Below, piece by piece: positions 1 to 7,312 of a stretch of 36,885 bases of DNA. Source of the DNA: Solirubrobacterales bacterium (GTDB lineage: Bacteria; Actinomycetota; Thermoleophilia; Solirubrobacterales; 70-9); the NCBI GenBank assembly GCA_017882505.1, contig JADGPJ010000020.1:1-36885 (forward strand), given 5' to 3'. The translations under genes and the position numbers were made by a program. Numbering within the stretch: position 1 is the first letter of the stretch; each line of letters begins with the position of its first letter. The notes under the pieces are model-generated. The model did no database searches, was not told the DNA's origin, and saw only the letters and a program-made list of their open reading frames with translations.

Positions 1-25
1 TAGCCAGTTCACGATGGTGCGGTTC

Positions 26-61
26 AGCACTTTGTAACAACCTGTTACAAAGTGCTAAGTT
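26..61 (+). promoter_or_regulatory. Promoter with palindromic operator for NADH dehydrogenase
   Basis: A perfect 14-bp inverted repeat, AGCACTTTGTAACA at 26-39 and its complement at 43-56, is separated by 3 bases. A plausible -35 (TTGTAA, 32-37), an 18-base spacer and a -10 (TAAGTT, 56-61) coincide with it, so the palindrome covers the promoter from the -35 to the first base of the -10. The start codon at 68 lies only 6 bases after the -10, suggesting a leaderless mRNA. The shape (long arms, 3-base centre) fits a dimeric repressor such as a TetR-type protein, but the regulator is not identifiable here. It does not match the Rex consensus. Confidence 0.6.
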
Positions 62-67
62 CAAGGC

Positions 68-1339
68 ATGGCCTGGAACGTCGTCATCGCCGGAGGTGGG
101 TTTGGAGGAGCCGCGGCTGCTCGTGAGTTGGAGCGGACGATGCCGCGGCAGTCGGCGCGCCTGGTGCTCGTCAACGAGACCAACTTCATGCTCTATACGC
201 CGTTCCTGCCCGAGGCCGCGGCGGGGACGCTGGAGCCGCGGCACGTGGTGACGCCGCTGCGGGACATCCTCAAGCGCACCTACCTGCGGCTGGGCTCGAT
301 CGTCGGTCACGATCCCGAGGCGAAGACGGTCGAGCTGCGGGCCAAGTACGGGGAAACCGAGACGCTGCCCTACGACCAGCTGCTGCTCGCGCTCGGCTCG
401 GTCTCGCGGGTGCTCCCGGTGCCGGGCCTGGCCGAGCACGCGGTCGGCTTCAAGAGCCTCGCCGACGCGATCTACCTGCGCAACCACGTGGTCGAGACGC
501 TGGAGGAAGCCAACGCGACCGAGGATCCCGCTCGTCGCGACGAACTGCTCACCTACGTCTTCGTCGGCGGCGGCTACGCCGGTCTGGAGGCGCTGGCCGA
601 GCTGCAGGACTTCGCCGCCGACGCGATGGAGAGCTACCCGCGCGCCCGCCTGCACGGGATGCGCTGGGTCCTGGTCGAGGCCACCGGCCGGGTCCTGCCG
701 GAGATCGACCTGAAGCTCGCCGAGTACGCCCTGCGCCAGCTCCGCGGCCGCGGCATCGACATCCGCCTGGAGACGACGCTGGAGCAGGTCGAGGCGAACT
801 CCGCCCGGCTCTCCAGCGGCGAGACCCTGCCGACGCGAACGGTCGTCTGGACTGCCGGCGTCGCCCCGCAGCCGATCCTCAAGCAGCTCAACCTGCCGCT
901 CGACGAGCGCGGCCGCGTCCCCGTCGACGAGTACCTGCGGGTGCGGGGGTCCGACTCGGTCTGGGCGATCGGCGACTGCGCCGCCGCTCCCGACCCGCGC
1001 GGCGGCTTCTGCCCGCCGACCGCCCAGCACGCCGTCAGGCAGGGCCCGGTGGTGGCGCGGAACATCGCCGCCGAGCTCGGAGTCGGCAGCCCGCAGCCCT
1101 TCGAGTACCGCAGCGAGGCCTCGTTCGTCAACCTCGGTCGCTACAAGGCCGTGGGCCGGATCGGCGAGCGCACCTTCCGCGGCTTCCCGGCCTGGTGGCT
1201 GGCCCGCAGCTACCACATGAGCCAGATTCCGGGCGCGGCTCGCAAGGCCCGCGCGGTGCTCGACTGGACCGCCGGCCTGCCGTTCCGCCGCGACATCTCC
1301 GAGGTCGGCTCGATCGGCCATCGCAAGCCGCTGGGCTAG
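68..1339 (+). CDS. ndh: Type II NADH dehydrogenase (NDH-2 family)
   Basis: This is a single-subunit FAD enzyme of 423 residues predicted to oxidise NADH and reduce menaquinone at the inner face of the membrane without pumping protons. The N-terminal FAD-binding glycines GGGFGG are at residues 9-14. A second dinucleotide (NADH) motif GGGYAGLE is near residue 167, and the FAD-contacting IGDCAA motif is near residue 300. The C-terminal part carries an aromatic, basic segment (FPAWWLARSYH) of the kind NDH-2 enzymes use as an amphipathic membrane anchor. Length fits the family. The ATG lies right after a -10 box, with no Shine-Dalgarno. Menaquinone genes lie about 8 kb downstream. A sulfide:quinone reductase-type function is less likely because the sequence follows NDH-2 throughout. 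Confidence 0.85.
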   Translation: MAWNVVIAGGGFGGAAAARELERTMPRQSARLVLVNETNFMLYTPFLPEAAAGTLEPRHVVTPLRDILKRTYLRLGSIVGHDPEAKTVELRAKYGETETLPYDQLLLALGSVSRVLPVPGLAEHAVGFKSLADAIYLRNHVVETLEEANATEDPARRDELLTYVFVGGGYAGLEALAELQDFAADAMESYPRARLHGMRWVLVEATGRVLPEIDLKLAEYALRQLRGRGIDIRLETTLEQVEANSARLSSGETLPTRTVVWTAGVAPQPILKQLNLPLDERGRVPVDEYLRVRGSDSVWAIGDCAAAPDPRGGFCPPTAQHAVRQGPVVARNIAAELGVGSPQPFEYRSEASFVNLGRYKAVGRIGERTFRGFPAWWLARSYHMSQIPGAARKARAVLDWTAGLPFRRDISEVGSIGHRKPLG

Positions 1340-1445
1340 CTGCCCGCCCGCCGTGGGGACCGGCGATAGTGCTTGTCCCTCCAAACGCGCCTGTGCGTGC
1401 CGTGCTTCTGCCTGGACGTAAGGCCCATGCCCGAACCGCAACAAT

Positions 1446-1736
1446 GTGGGCGTGGGCCTCGAGTATCTAGTCATCGTCTTCTTCTTCGGCCTCGCCACCG
1501 CGATCTTCGGCAAGATCAAGGGCAGCTCTTTCGGCATCTGGTTCCTGGTCGGCGCAGTCCTGCCGATCCTCGGCCTGATCGCCGTCAGCCTCTATCGGGT
1601 CGAGAAGGACGAACCGGAACGGCAGTGCCCGGCCTGCCACAAGGCGTTGAAGCTCTACGTCCAGGTCTGCCCGCGCTGCGGGACGGATCTGTATCTGCCG
1701 GACCCGGCGGCCGTGCGGCACCCTGGTGTGCGGTAG
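1446..1736 (+). CDS. Small membrane protein with C-terminal zinc ribbon
   Basis: This is a 96-residue protein of unknown function. Residues 5-25 and 28-48 are hydrophobic and look like two membrane helices (YLVIVFFFGLA and IWFLVGAVLPILGLIAV). A cytoplasmic tail follows with two CxxC pairs (CPAC...CPRC) spaced 12 residues apart, which form a typical zinc ribbon. The start is a GTG; a second in-frame GTG lies two codons later, and no clear Shine-Dalgarno is visible, so the exact start is uncertain. It stands alone between the NADH dehydrogenase and the convergent glycosyltransferase operon. I cannot assign a function; a membrane-tethered metal-binding or protein-interaction role is only inference. 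Confidence 0.65.
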   Translation: MGVGLEYLVIVFFFGLATAIFGKIKGSSFGIWFLVGAVLPILGLIAVSLYRVEKDEPERQCPACHKALKLYVQVCPRCGTDLYLPDPAAVRHPGVR

Positions 1737-1793
1737 AGGGAGCTGGCGCCTCACGCCCAGGGTCCGGGAGCTTCGAGCGGGAACCGCGACAGA

Positions 1794-1809
1794 GTGGGGC
1801 ACATCCCAC
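1794..1809. terminator. Weak hairpin between convergent genes
   Basis: GTGGG (1794-1798) can pair with CCCAC (1805-1809) over a 6-base loop in the 87-base gap between the convergent zinc-ribbon and glycosyltransferase genes. No T-tract follows, so a terminator role is a guess from position. Confidence 0.25.
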
Positions 1810-1823
1810 CCCTCCCCGCATCC

Positions 1824-2891
1824 TTACCTGAGCCAGGTCCGCACGATCGCGTTCGCGAACCCCACCCCGTAGCGGAACACCGCCGGCTTCTTGCTGTGCC
1901 CATGCAACCGCTGTTCGACCGTGATCGGGATCTCCTTGGCCGGGATCCCGCGCTTGATCGCCTCGATCATGAACTCGGAGGTGTGGAACTGCTCCTGGCG
2001 CAGGACGAGCTGGGGCAGGACTGAGGTGCGGACGGCGCGGTAGCCGTTGGAGCAATCGGTGACGTGGGTGCGGGTGATGAAGGAGACGAGGCGGTTGAAG
2101 AAGACGATGCCGAGCTCGCGGGCGAAGTGGTTGCGGTCGGCGTGGCCGAGGACGCGGGAGCCGTGGGCGACGTCGACCTCGCCGTCGAGGACCGGCTTGA
2201 CCAGCCGCTCCATCTCCGAGGGCAGGTGCTGGCCGTCGGCGTCGAGGGTGACGACGATCTCGGCGCCGGAATCGACCATCAGCCGGTAGCCGGTCCGCAG
2301 GGCGGCGCCGCCACCGCGGTTGGTGACGTGGCGGGCGACCGCGGCGCCGTGCGAGGTGGCGACGTCGCCGGTGCCGTCGCGGGAGCCGTCGTCGACGACC
2401 AGGATCTCGGTGGCGACGCCGCAGACCTCGGCCGGCATCTGGTCGAGGACGACGCCGATGTTCTCGGCCTCGTTGTAGGCGGGGACGACGATCGCGATCT
2501 TGCCCCGGAAGCGCTCCGGCAGGCCGGCCTGGCGGAACTCCTCCCAGGCCAGGCCCTCGAGCGCCGCCGAGAGTTGGCGCGAGTTGCGTGCCGCCTGCGA
2601 GAGCGCCCGCAGGCTGAGCAGGAAGAGGATGAAGATCGCGAACACGGCGAGGCCGAGGATGCGGCCGCCGTTGCCCTTTTCGAAGGAGAAGGCGGAGAGC
2701 AGACCGTCGATCGCTTCGGTGCCGGTGACCAGCATCAACCCGAGGCCGGCGAAGAGCAGGATCAGGACGTCGGCGTTGCGCAGCGAGCGCCGGCGAATCA
2801 CCGCGTAGGCGACGATCGCCAGGCCGATCAGCAGCCCGGCGCTGCGCAGCGCGGTCAGCTCGGAGGGGAAGATGCCTGCTTGGAGGACCAT
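1824..2891 (-). CDS. DUF2304-GT2 fusion glycosyltransferase (DPM1-like)
   Basis: The predicted 355-residue protein has two parts. Residues about 8-115 contain three hydrophobic helices arranged like the small DUF2304 membrane proteins (VIRRRSL then hydrophobic stretches, ending LLSLRALS). From about residue 130 to the end is a GT-A family 2 domain: IAIVVPAYNEAENI, the metal/nucleotide site VDDGSRDGT, and the catalytic TLDADGQH. The closest role is a dolichyl/polyprenyl-phosphate mannose or glucose synthase, which loads a sugar on a lipid carrier for GT-C enzymes. The first ATG fitting this architecture is at 2891, inside the 3' end of the upstream GT-C gene (37-base overlap), so the two are probably translationally coupled. 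The longer open frame back to 3167 is arginine-rich and out of frame with GT-C coding, so it was not used. Confidence 0.8.
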   Translation of the reverse strand: MVLQAGIFPSELTALRSAGLLIGLAIVAYAVIRRRSLRNADVLILLFAGLGLMLVTGTEAIDGLLSAFSFEKGNGGRILGLAVFAIFILFLLSLRALSQAARNSRQLSAALEGLAWEEFRQAGLPERFRGKIAIVVPAYNEAENIGVVLDQMPAEVCGVATEILVVDDGSRDGTGDVATSHGAAVARHVTNRGGGAALRTGYRLMVDSGAEIVVTLDADGQHLPSEMERLVKPVLDGEVDVAHGSRVLGHADRNHFARELGIVFFNRLVSFITRTHVTDCSNGYRAVRTSVLPQLVLRQEQFHTSEFMIEAIKRGIPAKEIPITVEQRLHGHSKKPAVFRYGVGFANAIVRTWLR

Positions 2892-4207
2892 TCGCGGCCA
2901 GAGGATATGGCCGCGAAGGCCGACGACAGGGTCAGGGCGGCAAGAGGAAACACCAGCGTCATCAGCACCTCGTTGCGGCGGGGAGCCGCCAGCGAGGCCG
3001 CACCGACCAGGGTCACGAGCGCGATCGGGGTCGCCAGCGCGACCAGCTCCCACCAGCGCCGCCGTACCGCGAGCAGGACGAAACCGGCCAGGCCGAGCCC
3101 CACGAGCAGGATCTGCACGGCCCGCCCGACGCCGCTGCTCATCGCCGCGCCGACGCCGCTGCTCCACATCCGCCCGATCTTGCGCGCGGTCATCCCCAGG
3201 TAGCCGAGCGGGTCTTCGCCGAAGTACTTGGAGAAGTTCTGCTTGCCGATCTTGCCCAGGGCCGAGTCCCGCGGCAGGTCGGGATAGCGGGCGGCGACGC
3301 GGTTGAAGAGCGGGGTCGGGTCGACTTCGTTCAGCGCTTCGGAGTCGGGTGGGAGGTCGATGTGCCTGTAGCGCAGCAGCAGCAGCGCCTTGACCCGCTG
3401 GTATTCGCCGTCGGCCGGGAGGTAGGTGCCGACGTAGAGCGCCTTGCCGCTGCCGGTCGAGATCGGCACCACGCGGCCGAGGACGTCGACGTTGCGGATC
3501 GTCCAGGGGACGATCGGCAACAGCAGGGCGGCGACCAGCAGCCCGGCCCCGGCCAGTCCCGGCCGCCAGCCCCGCGCGACCCCGATCCGGATCGCGGCGA
3601 GGACGACGAAGGCGGCGCCGACGAGCAGGTACTCGGGCCGGAACATCGCCGTCAGCCCGAACAGCAGCCCCGGCACAAGCCAGGCGCGCAATCGCTCCTG
3701 TTCGCTCGCCCAGAGGAAGGCGAGCACGGCGGCGGGCATGGTGAAGATCGCCGGCGGCTCGCTCATCAGCTCGCCGGTGGAGTGGATGAACGGCGGGTAG
3801 ACGGCGACGGAGAAGGCGGCGAGCAGGCCCACCCAGCGTCCGCCGAGGCGCTCTCCGAGCAGGAAGACGACGAGGATCGCCGCCACCCCGAGCAGCGCCT
3901 CGACGATCCGGGCGGTCCCTTCGCGGGCGCCGCCGGTGGCGTAGAAGCCGGCCGCGTAGAGCAGCGGCGCCCCCGGCGACCAGTCGCTCGAGTTTTCGAA
4001 GGACGGACCTCCGTAGCTGCCTTCCTCGTAGAGGGCCTTGGAGAGTGCGTAGTAGGCGTGCGAGTCGTCGGCCGGGTTGGCGACCGGCCTGACCACCGAG
4101 TAGGCGCGCACCCCGAGGCCGAGGACCGCGATCAGCGCCAGCAGGATCAGCGTCTTCCTTCCGTGGCGCTGGGGCAGAGCGCGGATGCGGTCGGCGACGG
4201 CGGTCAA
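2855..4207 (-). CDS. GT-C membrane glycosyltransferase, ArnT/PMT-like (paralogue 1)
   Basis: This 450-residue integral membrane protein has about ten hydrophobic helices and belongs to the GT39/ArnT-like superfamily that moves a sugar from a polyprenyl-phosphate donor to an acceptor on the outer face of the membrane. The first extracytoplasmic loop carries an acidic pair in ADDSHAYY, the usual catalytic site. PWTIRN and VPIST motifs near residues 235-250 precede a soluble C-terminal portion. It is paralogous to the gene at 4719-6059 (shared PWTIRN, GTYLP, KIGR and W motifs). The start is TTG at 4207. A -10 box TAGCCT on this strand (4217-4222) lies 9 bases upstream, supporting this start and a leaderless mRNA. 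The GT2 downstream probably supplies its donor (inference). Acceptor unknown. Confidence 0.8.
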   Translation of the reverse strand: MTAVADRIRALPQRHGRKTLILLALIAVLGLGVRAYSVVRPVANPADDSHAYYALSKALYEEGSYGGPSFENSSDWSPGAPLLYAAGFYATGGAREGTARIVEALLGVAAILVVFLLGERLGGRWVGLLAAFSVAVYPPFIHSTGELMSEPPAIFTMPAAVLAFLWASEQERLRAWLVPGLLFGLTAMFRPEYLLVGAAFVVLAAIRIGVARGWRPGLAGAGLLVAALLLPIVPWTIRNVDVLGRVVPISTGSGKALYVGTYLPADGEYQRVKALLLLRYRHIDLPPDSEALNEVDPTPLFNRVAARYPDLPRDSALGKIGKQNFSKYFGEDPLGYLGMTARKIGRMWSSGVGAAMSSGVGRAVQILLVGLGLAGFVLLAVRRRWWELVALATPIALVTLVGAASLAAPRRNEVLMTLVFPLAALTLSSAFAAISSGREWSSKQASSPPS

Positions 4208-4216
4208 GGCCGGTTC

Positions 4217-4222
4217 AGGCTA
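4217..4222 (-). promoter_or_regulatory. -10 box of GT-C gene
   Basis: TAGCCT on the minus strand ends 9 bases before the TTG start at 4207. It matches the TANNNT boxes seen before other first genes in this window. Confidence 0.4.
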
Positions 4223-4338
4223 TCCGGGAGCGGGGCGTCCCGGCGCGGTGGCATTACTGTCCAGATCGGAAGGCGGAACCGGGCAATTGGCGAATGGTGC
4301 ATGGTCAACATTCCCAATTCTTTTGAGAAGGAGCTTTC

Positions 4339-4722
4339 ATGCGCCGTATCTCGCTGATCTTCGCGGGCGCCATCGCCTGCCTCGTCCTCTCGCTCGGTGC
4401 CACCGCTGCCGCGCAGGGGGGCCCGAAGACCTGCACCACCAACTCCAAAAACGTGATCGGCCACACGGTCAACGGCACACTCACCTCCAGGAACGTCAAC
4501 TCCGTCCAGGCCGAATACGCCACCTGCGGCCACGCCAAGAAGGTGATGACCCGGATCCTCAGCATCCGGGTCGAGCAGCCGAAGAGCGTCGCCGGCTTCT
4601 ACTGCGTGCCGAGCGTGCTCTCGACCCATCCCGACGTCGTCAACTACAAGTGCACGTTCAAAGGGGCGGACACGCCGATGTTCGTGAAGCTTGCCTTCAG
4701 GGTGAAGTACAACCTCGACTAG
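4339..4722 (+). CDS. Small secreted four-cysteine protein
   Basis: This is a 127-residue protein with a Sec signal peptide: MRR, a hydrophobic core at residues 6-20, and probable cleavage after the ATAAAQ region near residue 26. The mature part has four cysteines (after PKT, in YATCGH, in FYCVP and in NYKCTF), enough for two disulfides, and is otherwise polar. A good Shine-Dalgarno (AAGGAG, 6-base spacing) marks the ATG. No family is recognised. It lies between two paralogous minus-strand GT-C glycosyltransferases and shares its stop with the downstream one: the palindrome CTAG at 4719-4722 is the stop codon of both convergent genes. A target of, or partner in, surface glycosylation is possible from context only. 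Confidence 0.7.
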   Translation: MRRISLIFAGAIACLVLSLGATAAAQGGPKTCTTNSKNVIGHTVNGTLTSRNVNSVQAEYATCGHAKKVMTRILSIRVEQPKSVAGFYCVPSVLSTHPDVVNYKCTFKGADTPMFVKLAFRVKYNLD

Positions 4723-6059
4723 TCGCCCCGGTGGGCGCCGGCCGCTCCGGGCCGGCGCTCTCCGAGGACCGAGCCCGTCCATGTCACTCCGACCCCGGCC
4801 AGGGCCGCCAGCAGCGGCAGCATCACCAGCACCCGCCGCGGCGAGGCGACCAGCAGGGCGCTGATCGCGGTGATCGCGAGGAAGATCGTTCCGATCACCA
4901 GCGCCTCCCAGCGCCGGCGCCATGCCAGCACCGCGAGGCCGATCGCCCCGAGGACGAGGAGCGCCCAGTGGAGCGCCTCCCAGAGTGGCTCGCGCATCAC
5001 GGCTCGAGGGCCGTGCGACCAGATCCGGCCGATCTTGGTCGCGACGAAACCGGCGAATTCGAGCGGATCTTCGGAGATGTCGTCCCAGAGCTGTTCGCGA
5101 CCCATCTTCGAGAGCGCCCGGTCGCTTTCGAGTTCCGGGTAGCGGTGGGCGGCAAGGACCGCGAGGATCTGCTCGAGCCGCAGCCGCCGCACGTCCGCGG
5201 GGGCGAAGATCTCGGGATGACGGGTGACGACTTCCGCGCCGACCCGTTCCGGATCGCCGTCGGAGGGCAGGTAGGTGCCGGCGAAGAGGACCTGGCCGCC
5301 CCCGGTCGAGATCGGCACGAAGCGGTCGAGCACCGCCGCGTTCCGAATCGTCCAAGGCGCGACCACGACGACGACCCCCGCCAGCAGGATCGCCGCCCGC
5401 ACCAGCGCGGCGCGCCAATCGTCCCTGAATCCGCTTACGAGTACGACAAGCCCAAGCAATACGGCGACACCCAGATACTCCGGCCGAACCATCGCCAGGG
5501 CTCCGAGCAACAAGCCCGGCAGTACCCATCGCACGAGCCCGTCCGCCGCGATGCCCTGCCTCGCGTCGTCCGCCCAGAACATGCCCAGAACCGACCCGGA
5601 CAGCAGGGTGGCCGCCAGTGGCTCACCCATGAGCATGCCCTGGTACTCGAGCAGCGCCGGGTAGATCGCCACGGCGCCCGCGGCGATCAGACCGGCGCCC
5701 GGTCCCGAGAGCCGGCGGGCGATCAGGTATGCGAAGAGGATCGAGAGGGCGCCGACGAGCGCCAGCACCACTCGCGCCAGCCGCTCGTGGACGCCGCCGC
5801 TGAGCTTGTAGATGCCGGCTGCGAGCAGCGGCAGTCCGGGGGAGTAGTTGCTCGAGGGCTGGGTCGCCGAAGCGCCGACGGTGAAGCCGCGGCCCTGGTC
5901 GAGGTTGGCGCCGATCGCCGCGTAGGCGGCCGCGTCGTACACGGGAGCGCGCCCGTCCCAGGCCTCGCCGACGCGCAGGCCGAGACCGAGAAGCAGGATC
6001 GCGACGAGTGCGACGAGCCCCGCTCGACCCCCGTTGCGCGCCGCCAGTCCGCTTTCCAT
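4719..6059 (-). CDS. GT-C membrane glycosyltransferase, ArnT/PMT-like (paralogue 2)
   Basis: This 446-residue protein has many hydrophobic helices and belongs to the same GT-C subfamily as the gene at 2855-4207. Shared landmarks are the first-loop acidic site (here YDAAAYAAIG, with one of the two acidic residues changed relative to ADDSHAYY), PWTIRN followed by a VPIST segment, GTYLP(A/S)DG, a YP(D/E)L segment and KIGR(M/I)W. It is predicted to transfer a sugar from a polyprenyl phosphate on the outer membrane face. Its ATG at 6059 is only 29 bases from the divergent UDP-sulfoquinovose synthase start, so the two promoters must overlap. The altered acidic pair could mean different acceptor or donor use, or reduced activity. 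Donor and acceptor are unknown. Confidence 0.78.
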   Translation of the reverse strand: MESGLAARNGGRAGLVALVAILLLGLGLRVGEAWDGRAPVYDAAAYAAIGANLDQGRGFTVGASATQPSSNYSPGLPLLAAGIYKLSGGVHERLARVVLALVGALSILFAYLIARRLSGPGAGLIAAGAVAIYPALLEYQGMLMGEPLAATLLSGSVLGMFWADDARQGIAADGLVRWVLPGLLLGALAMVRPEYLGVAVLLGLVVLVSGFRDDWRAALVRAAILLAGVVVVVAPWTIRNAAVLDRFVPISTGGGQVLFAGTYLPSDGDPERVGAEVVTRHPEIFAPADVRRLRLEQILAVLAAHRYPELESDRALSKMGREQLWDDISEDPLEFAGFVATKIGRIWSHGPRAVMREPLWEALHWALLVLGAIGLAVLAWRRRWEALVIGTIFLAITAISALLVASPRRVLVMLPLLAALAGVGVTWTGSVLGERRPGAAGAHRGD

Positions 6060-6073
6060 CGGGCTGATTCAAC

Positions 6074-6079
6074 TAAGCT
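6074..6079 (+). promoter_or_regulatory. -10 box of sqdB
   Basis: TAAGCT ends 9 bases before the ATG at 6089, with no Shine-Dalgarno between, which suggests a leaderless mRNA. The whole divergent intergenic region is 29 bases. Confidence 0.4.
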
Positions 6080-6088
6080 GCCACGTCT

Positions 6089-7264
6089 ATGCGAGTTCTG
6101 ATCCTCGGTGGCGACGGCTATCTAGGCTGGCCGACGGCGCTCCGCTTCTCGGCTCGCGGGCACGAGGTCTCCGTTGTCGACAACTTCTCCCGCCGCCGCT
6201 GGCACACCGAACACGGCAGCGCCTCGCTGACTCCGATCGCCGACTTCGACAGGCGCATCGAGGCCTGGCACGAGGTCTCCGGCGAGCAGATCCGCAGCTA
6301 CGTCGGCGCCGTCGAGGACGGCGACTTCCTTGACGAGGTCGTCGCCGAGACCCGGCCCGAGGCGGTCGTCCACTACGGCCAGCAGCCCTCGGCCCCCTAC
6401 TCGATGCTCTCGCGCGAGCGTGCGGTCGAGACCCAGTACACGAACGTGATCGGCAACCTCAACCTGCTCTTCTCGCTGCGCGACCACGTCCCCGACTGTC
6501 ACCTGGTCAAGCTCGGGACGATGGGCGAGTACGGCCAGCCCAACATCGACATCGAGGAGGGCTACATCGAGATCGAGCACAAGGGGCGCAAGGACACGCT
6601 GCCGTTCCCGAAGCTGCCCGGCTCGCTCTATCACTGCTCGAAGGTCCACGACTCGACCAACATCCACTTCGCCTGCCGCACCTGGGGCCTCCGCGCGACC
6701 GACCTCAACCAGGGAATCGTCTACGGCGTCGAGACCGAGGAGACGGCGCGCGACGAGCGCTTGATCACCCGCTTCGACTACGACGAGCTCTTCGGCACCG
6801 TCCTCAACCGCTTTTGCCTGCAGGCGGTGATCGGTCACCCACTGACCGTCTACGGCGCTGGCCACCAGACCCGCGGCTTCCTCAACATCCGCGACACCCT
6901 CGCCTGCGTCGAACTCGCCGTCGCCAATCCGGCCGCGCGCGGCGACTTCCGCGTCTTCAACCAGTTCACCGAGCAGTTCTCGGTCCTGGAGCTGGCCGAG
7001 CGGGTGAAGCTCGCGGCCGAGCACCTCGGCTACTCGGTTGAGATCCAGCACCTCGAAAATCCCCGGGTCGAGAAGGAAGAGCACTACTACAACGCGATCC
7101 ACACCAAGCTGCTCGACCTCGGCCTGGAGCCGACCATGCTGGGCGAGGAGCTGGTCGAGTCGATGATCCACGCGATCGAGCGCCACAAAGGGAACGCGAT
7201 CGAGTCCTCGATCGATCCCCACACCCGCTGGAATCCGGCGAAATCGCCTGCAGCCCAGGCGTAG
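6089..7264 (+). CDS. sqdB: UDP-sulfoquinovose synthase (SQD1/SqdB)
   Basis: This 391-residue member of the extended short-chain dehydrogenase family converts UDP-glucose and sulfite to UDP-sulfoquinovose, the head-group donor of sulfolipid. The NAD-binding GGDGYLG is at residues 7-13. Diagnostic SQD1 blocks are present almost word for word: HYGQQPSAPYSM, KLGTMGEYG followed by PNIDIEEGYI, YHCSK, RATDLNQGIVYG, FRVFNQFTEQFSV and EEHYYNA. Catalytic residues correspond to T144, E147, Y181 and K185, matching the plant enzyme. Length fits the family. The gene has no sqdX/SQD2-type GT4 transferase beside it. It is divergent from a GT-C glycosyltransferase, so the product may feed a surface glycan instead of, or as well as, the lipid (inference). 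The enzyme assignment is firm; the pathway end product is open. Confidence 0.92.
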   Translation: MRVLILGGDGYLGWPTALRFSARGHEVSVVDNFSRRRWHTEHGSASLTPIADFDRRIEAWHEVSGEQIRSYVGAVEDGDFLDEVVAETRPEAVVHYGQQPSAPYSMLSRERAVETQYTNVIGNLNLLFSLRDHVPDCHLVKLGTMGEYGQPNIDIEEGYIEIEHKGRKDTLPFPKLPGSLYHCSKVHDSTNIHFACRTWGLRATDLNQGIVYGVETEETARDERLITRFDYDELFGTVLNRFCLQAVIGHPLTVYGAGHQTRGFLNIRDTLACVELAVANPAARGDFRVFNQFTEQFSVLELAERVKLAAEHLGYSVEIQHLENPRVEKEEHYYNAIHTKLLDLGLEPTMLGEELVESMIHAIERHKGNAIESSIDPHTRWNPAKSPAAQA

Positions 7265-7277
7265 GCGCCCGCCTGGG
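7254..7277 (+). terminator. GC-rich hairpin at the end of sqdB
   Basis: CCCAGGCG (7254-7261) pairs perfectly with CGCCTGGG (7270-7277) over an 8-base loop that contains the sqdB stop codon. There is no T-tract, so it may be a terminator, an mRNA 3'-end stabiliser or a barrier before ilvB. Confidence 0.45.
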
Positions 7278-7296
7278 GCGTGCGCGGCCTCGCTGG

Positions 7297-7302
7297 TACC
7301 AT
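7297..7302 (+). promoter_or_regulatory. -10 box of ilvB
   Basis: TACCAT ends 10 bases before the ATG at 7313. There is no Shine-Dalgarno in the interval. Confidence 0.35.
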
Positions 7303-7312
7303 CGCCAGTCCC

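Noticed and set aside
2064-3203. Long open frame of about 380 codons opposite the GT2 and GT-C genes
   Set aside because: It is antisense to genes with clear family motifs, and its composition (Asp/Gly/Ala/Val runs) is that of a GC-rich shadow frame.
7265-7312. Search for a branched-chain leader peptide before ilvB
   Set aside because: Only 48 bases separate sqdB and ilvB, and no Ile/Leu/Val-rich short ORF is present; no T-box features were seen either.
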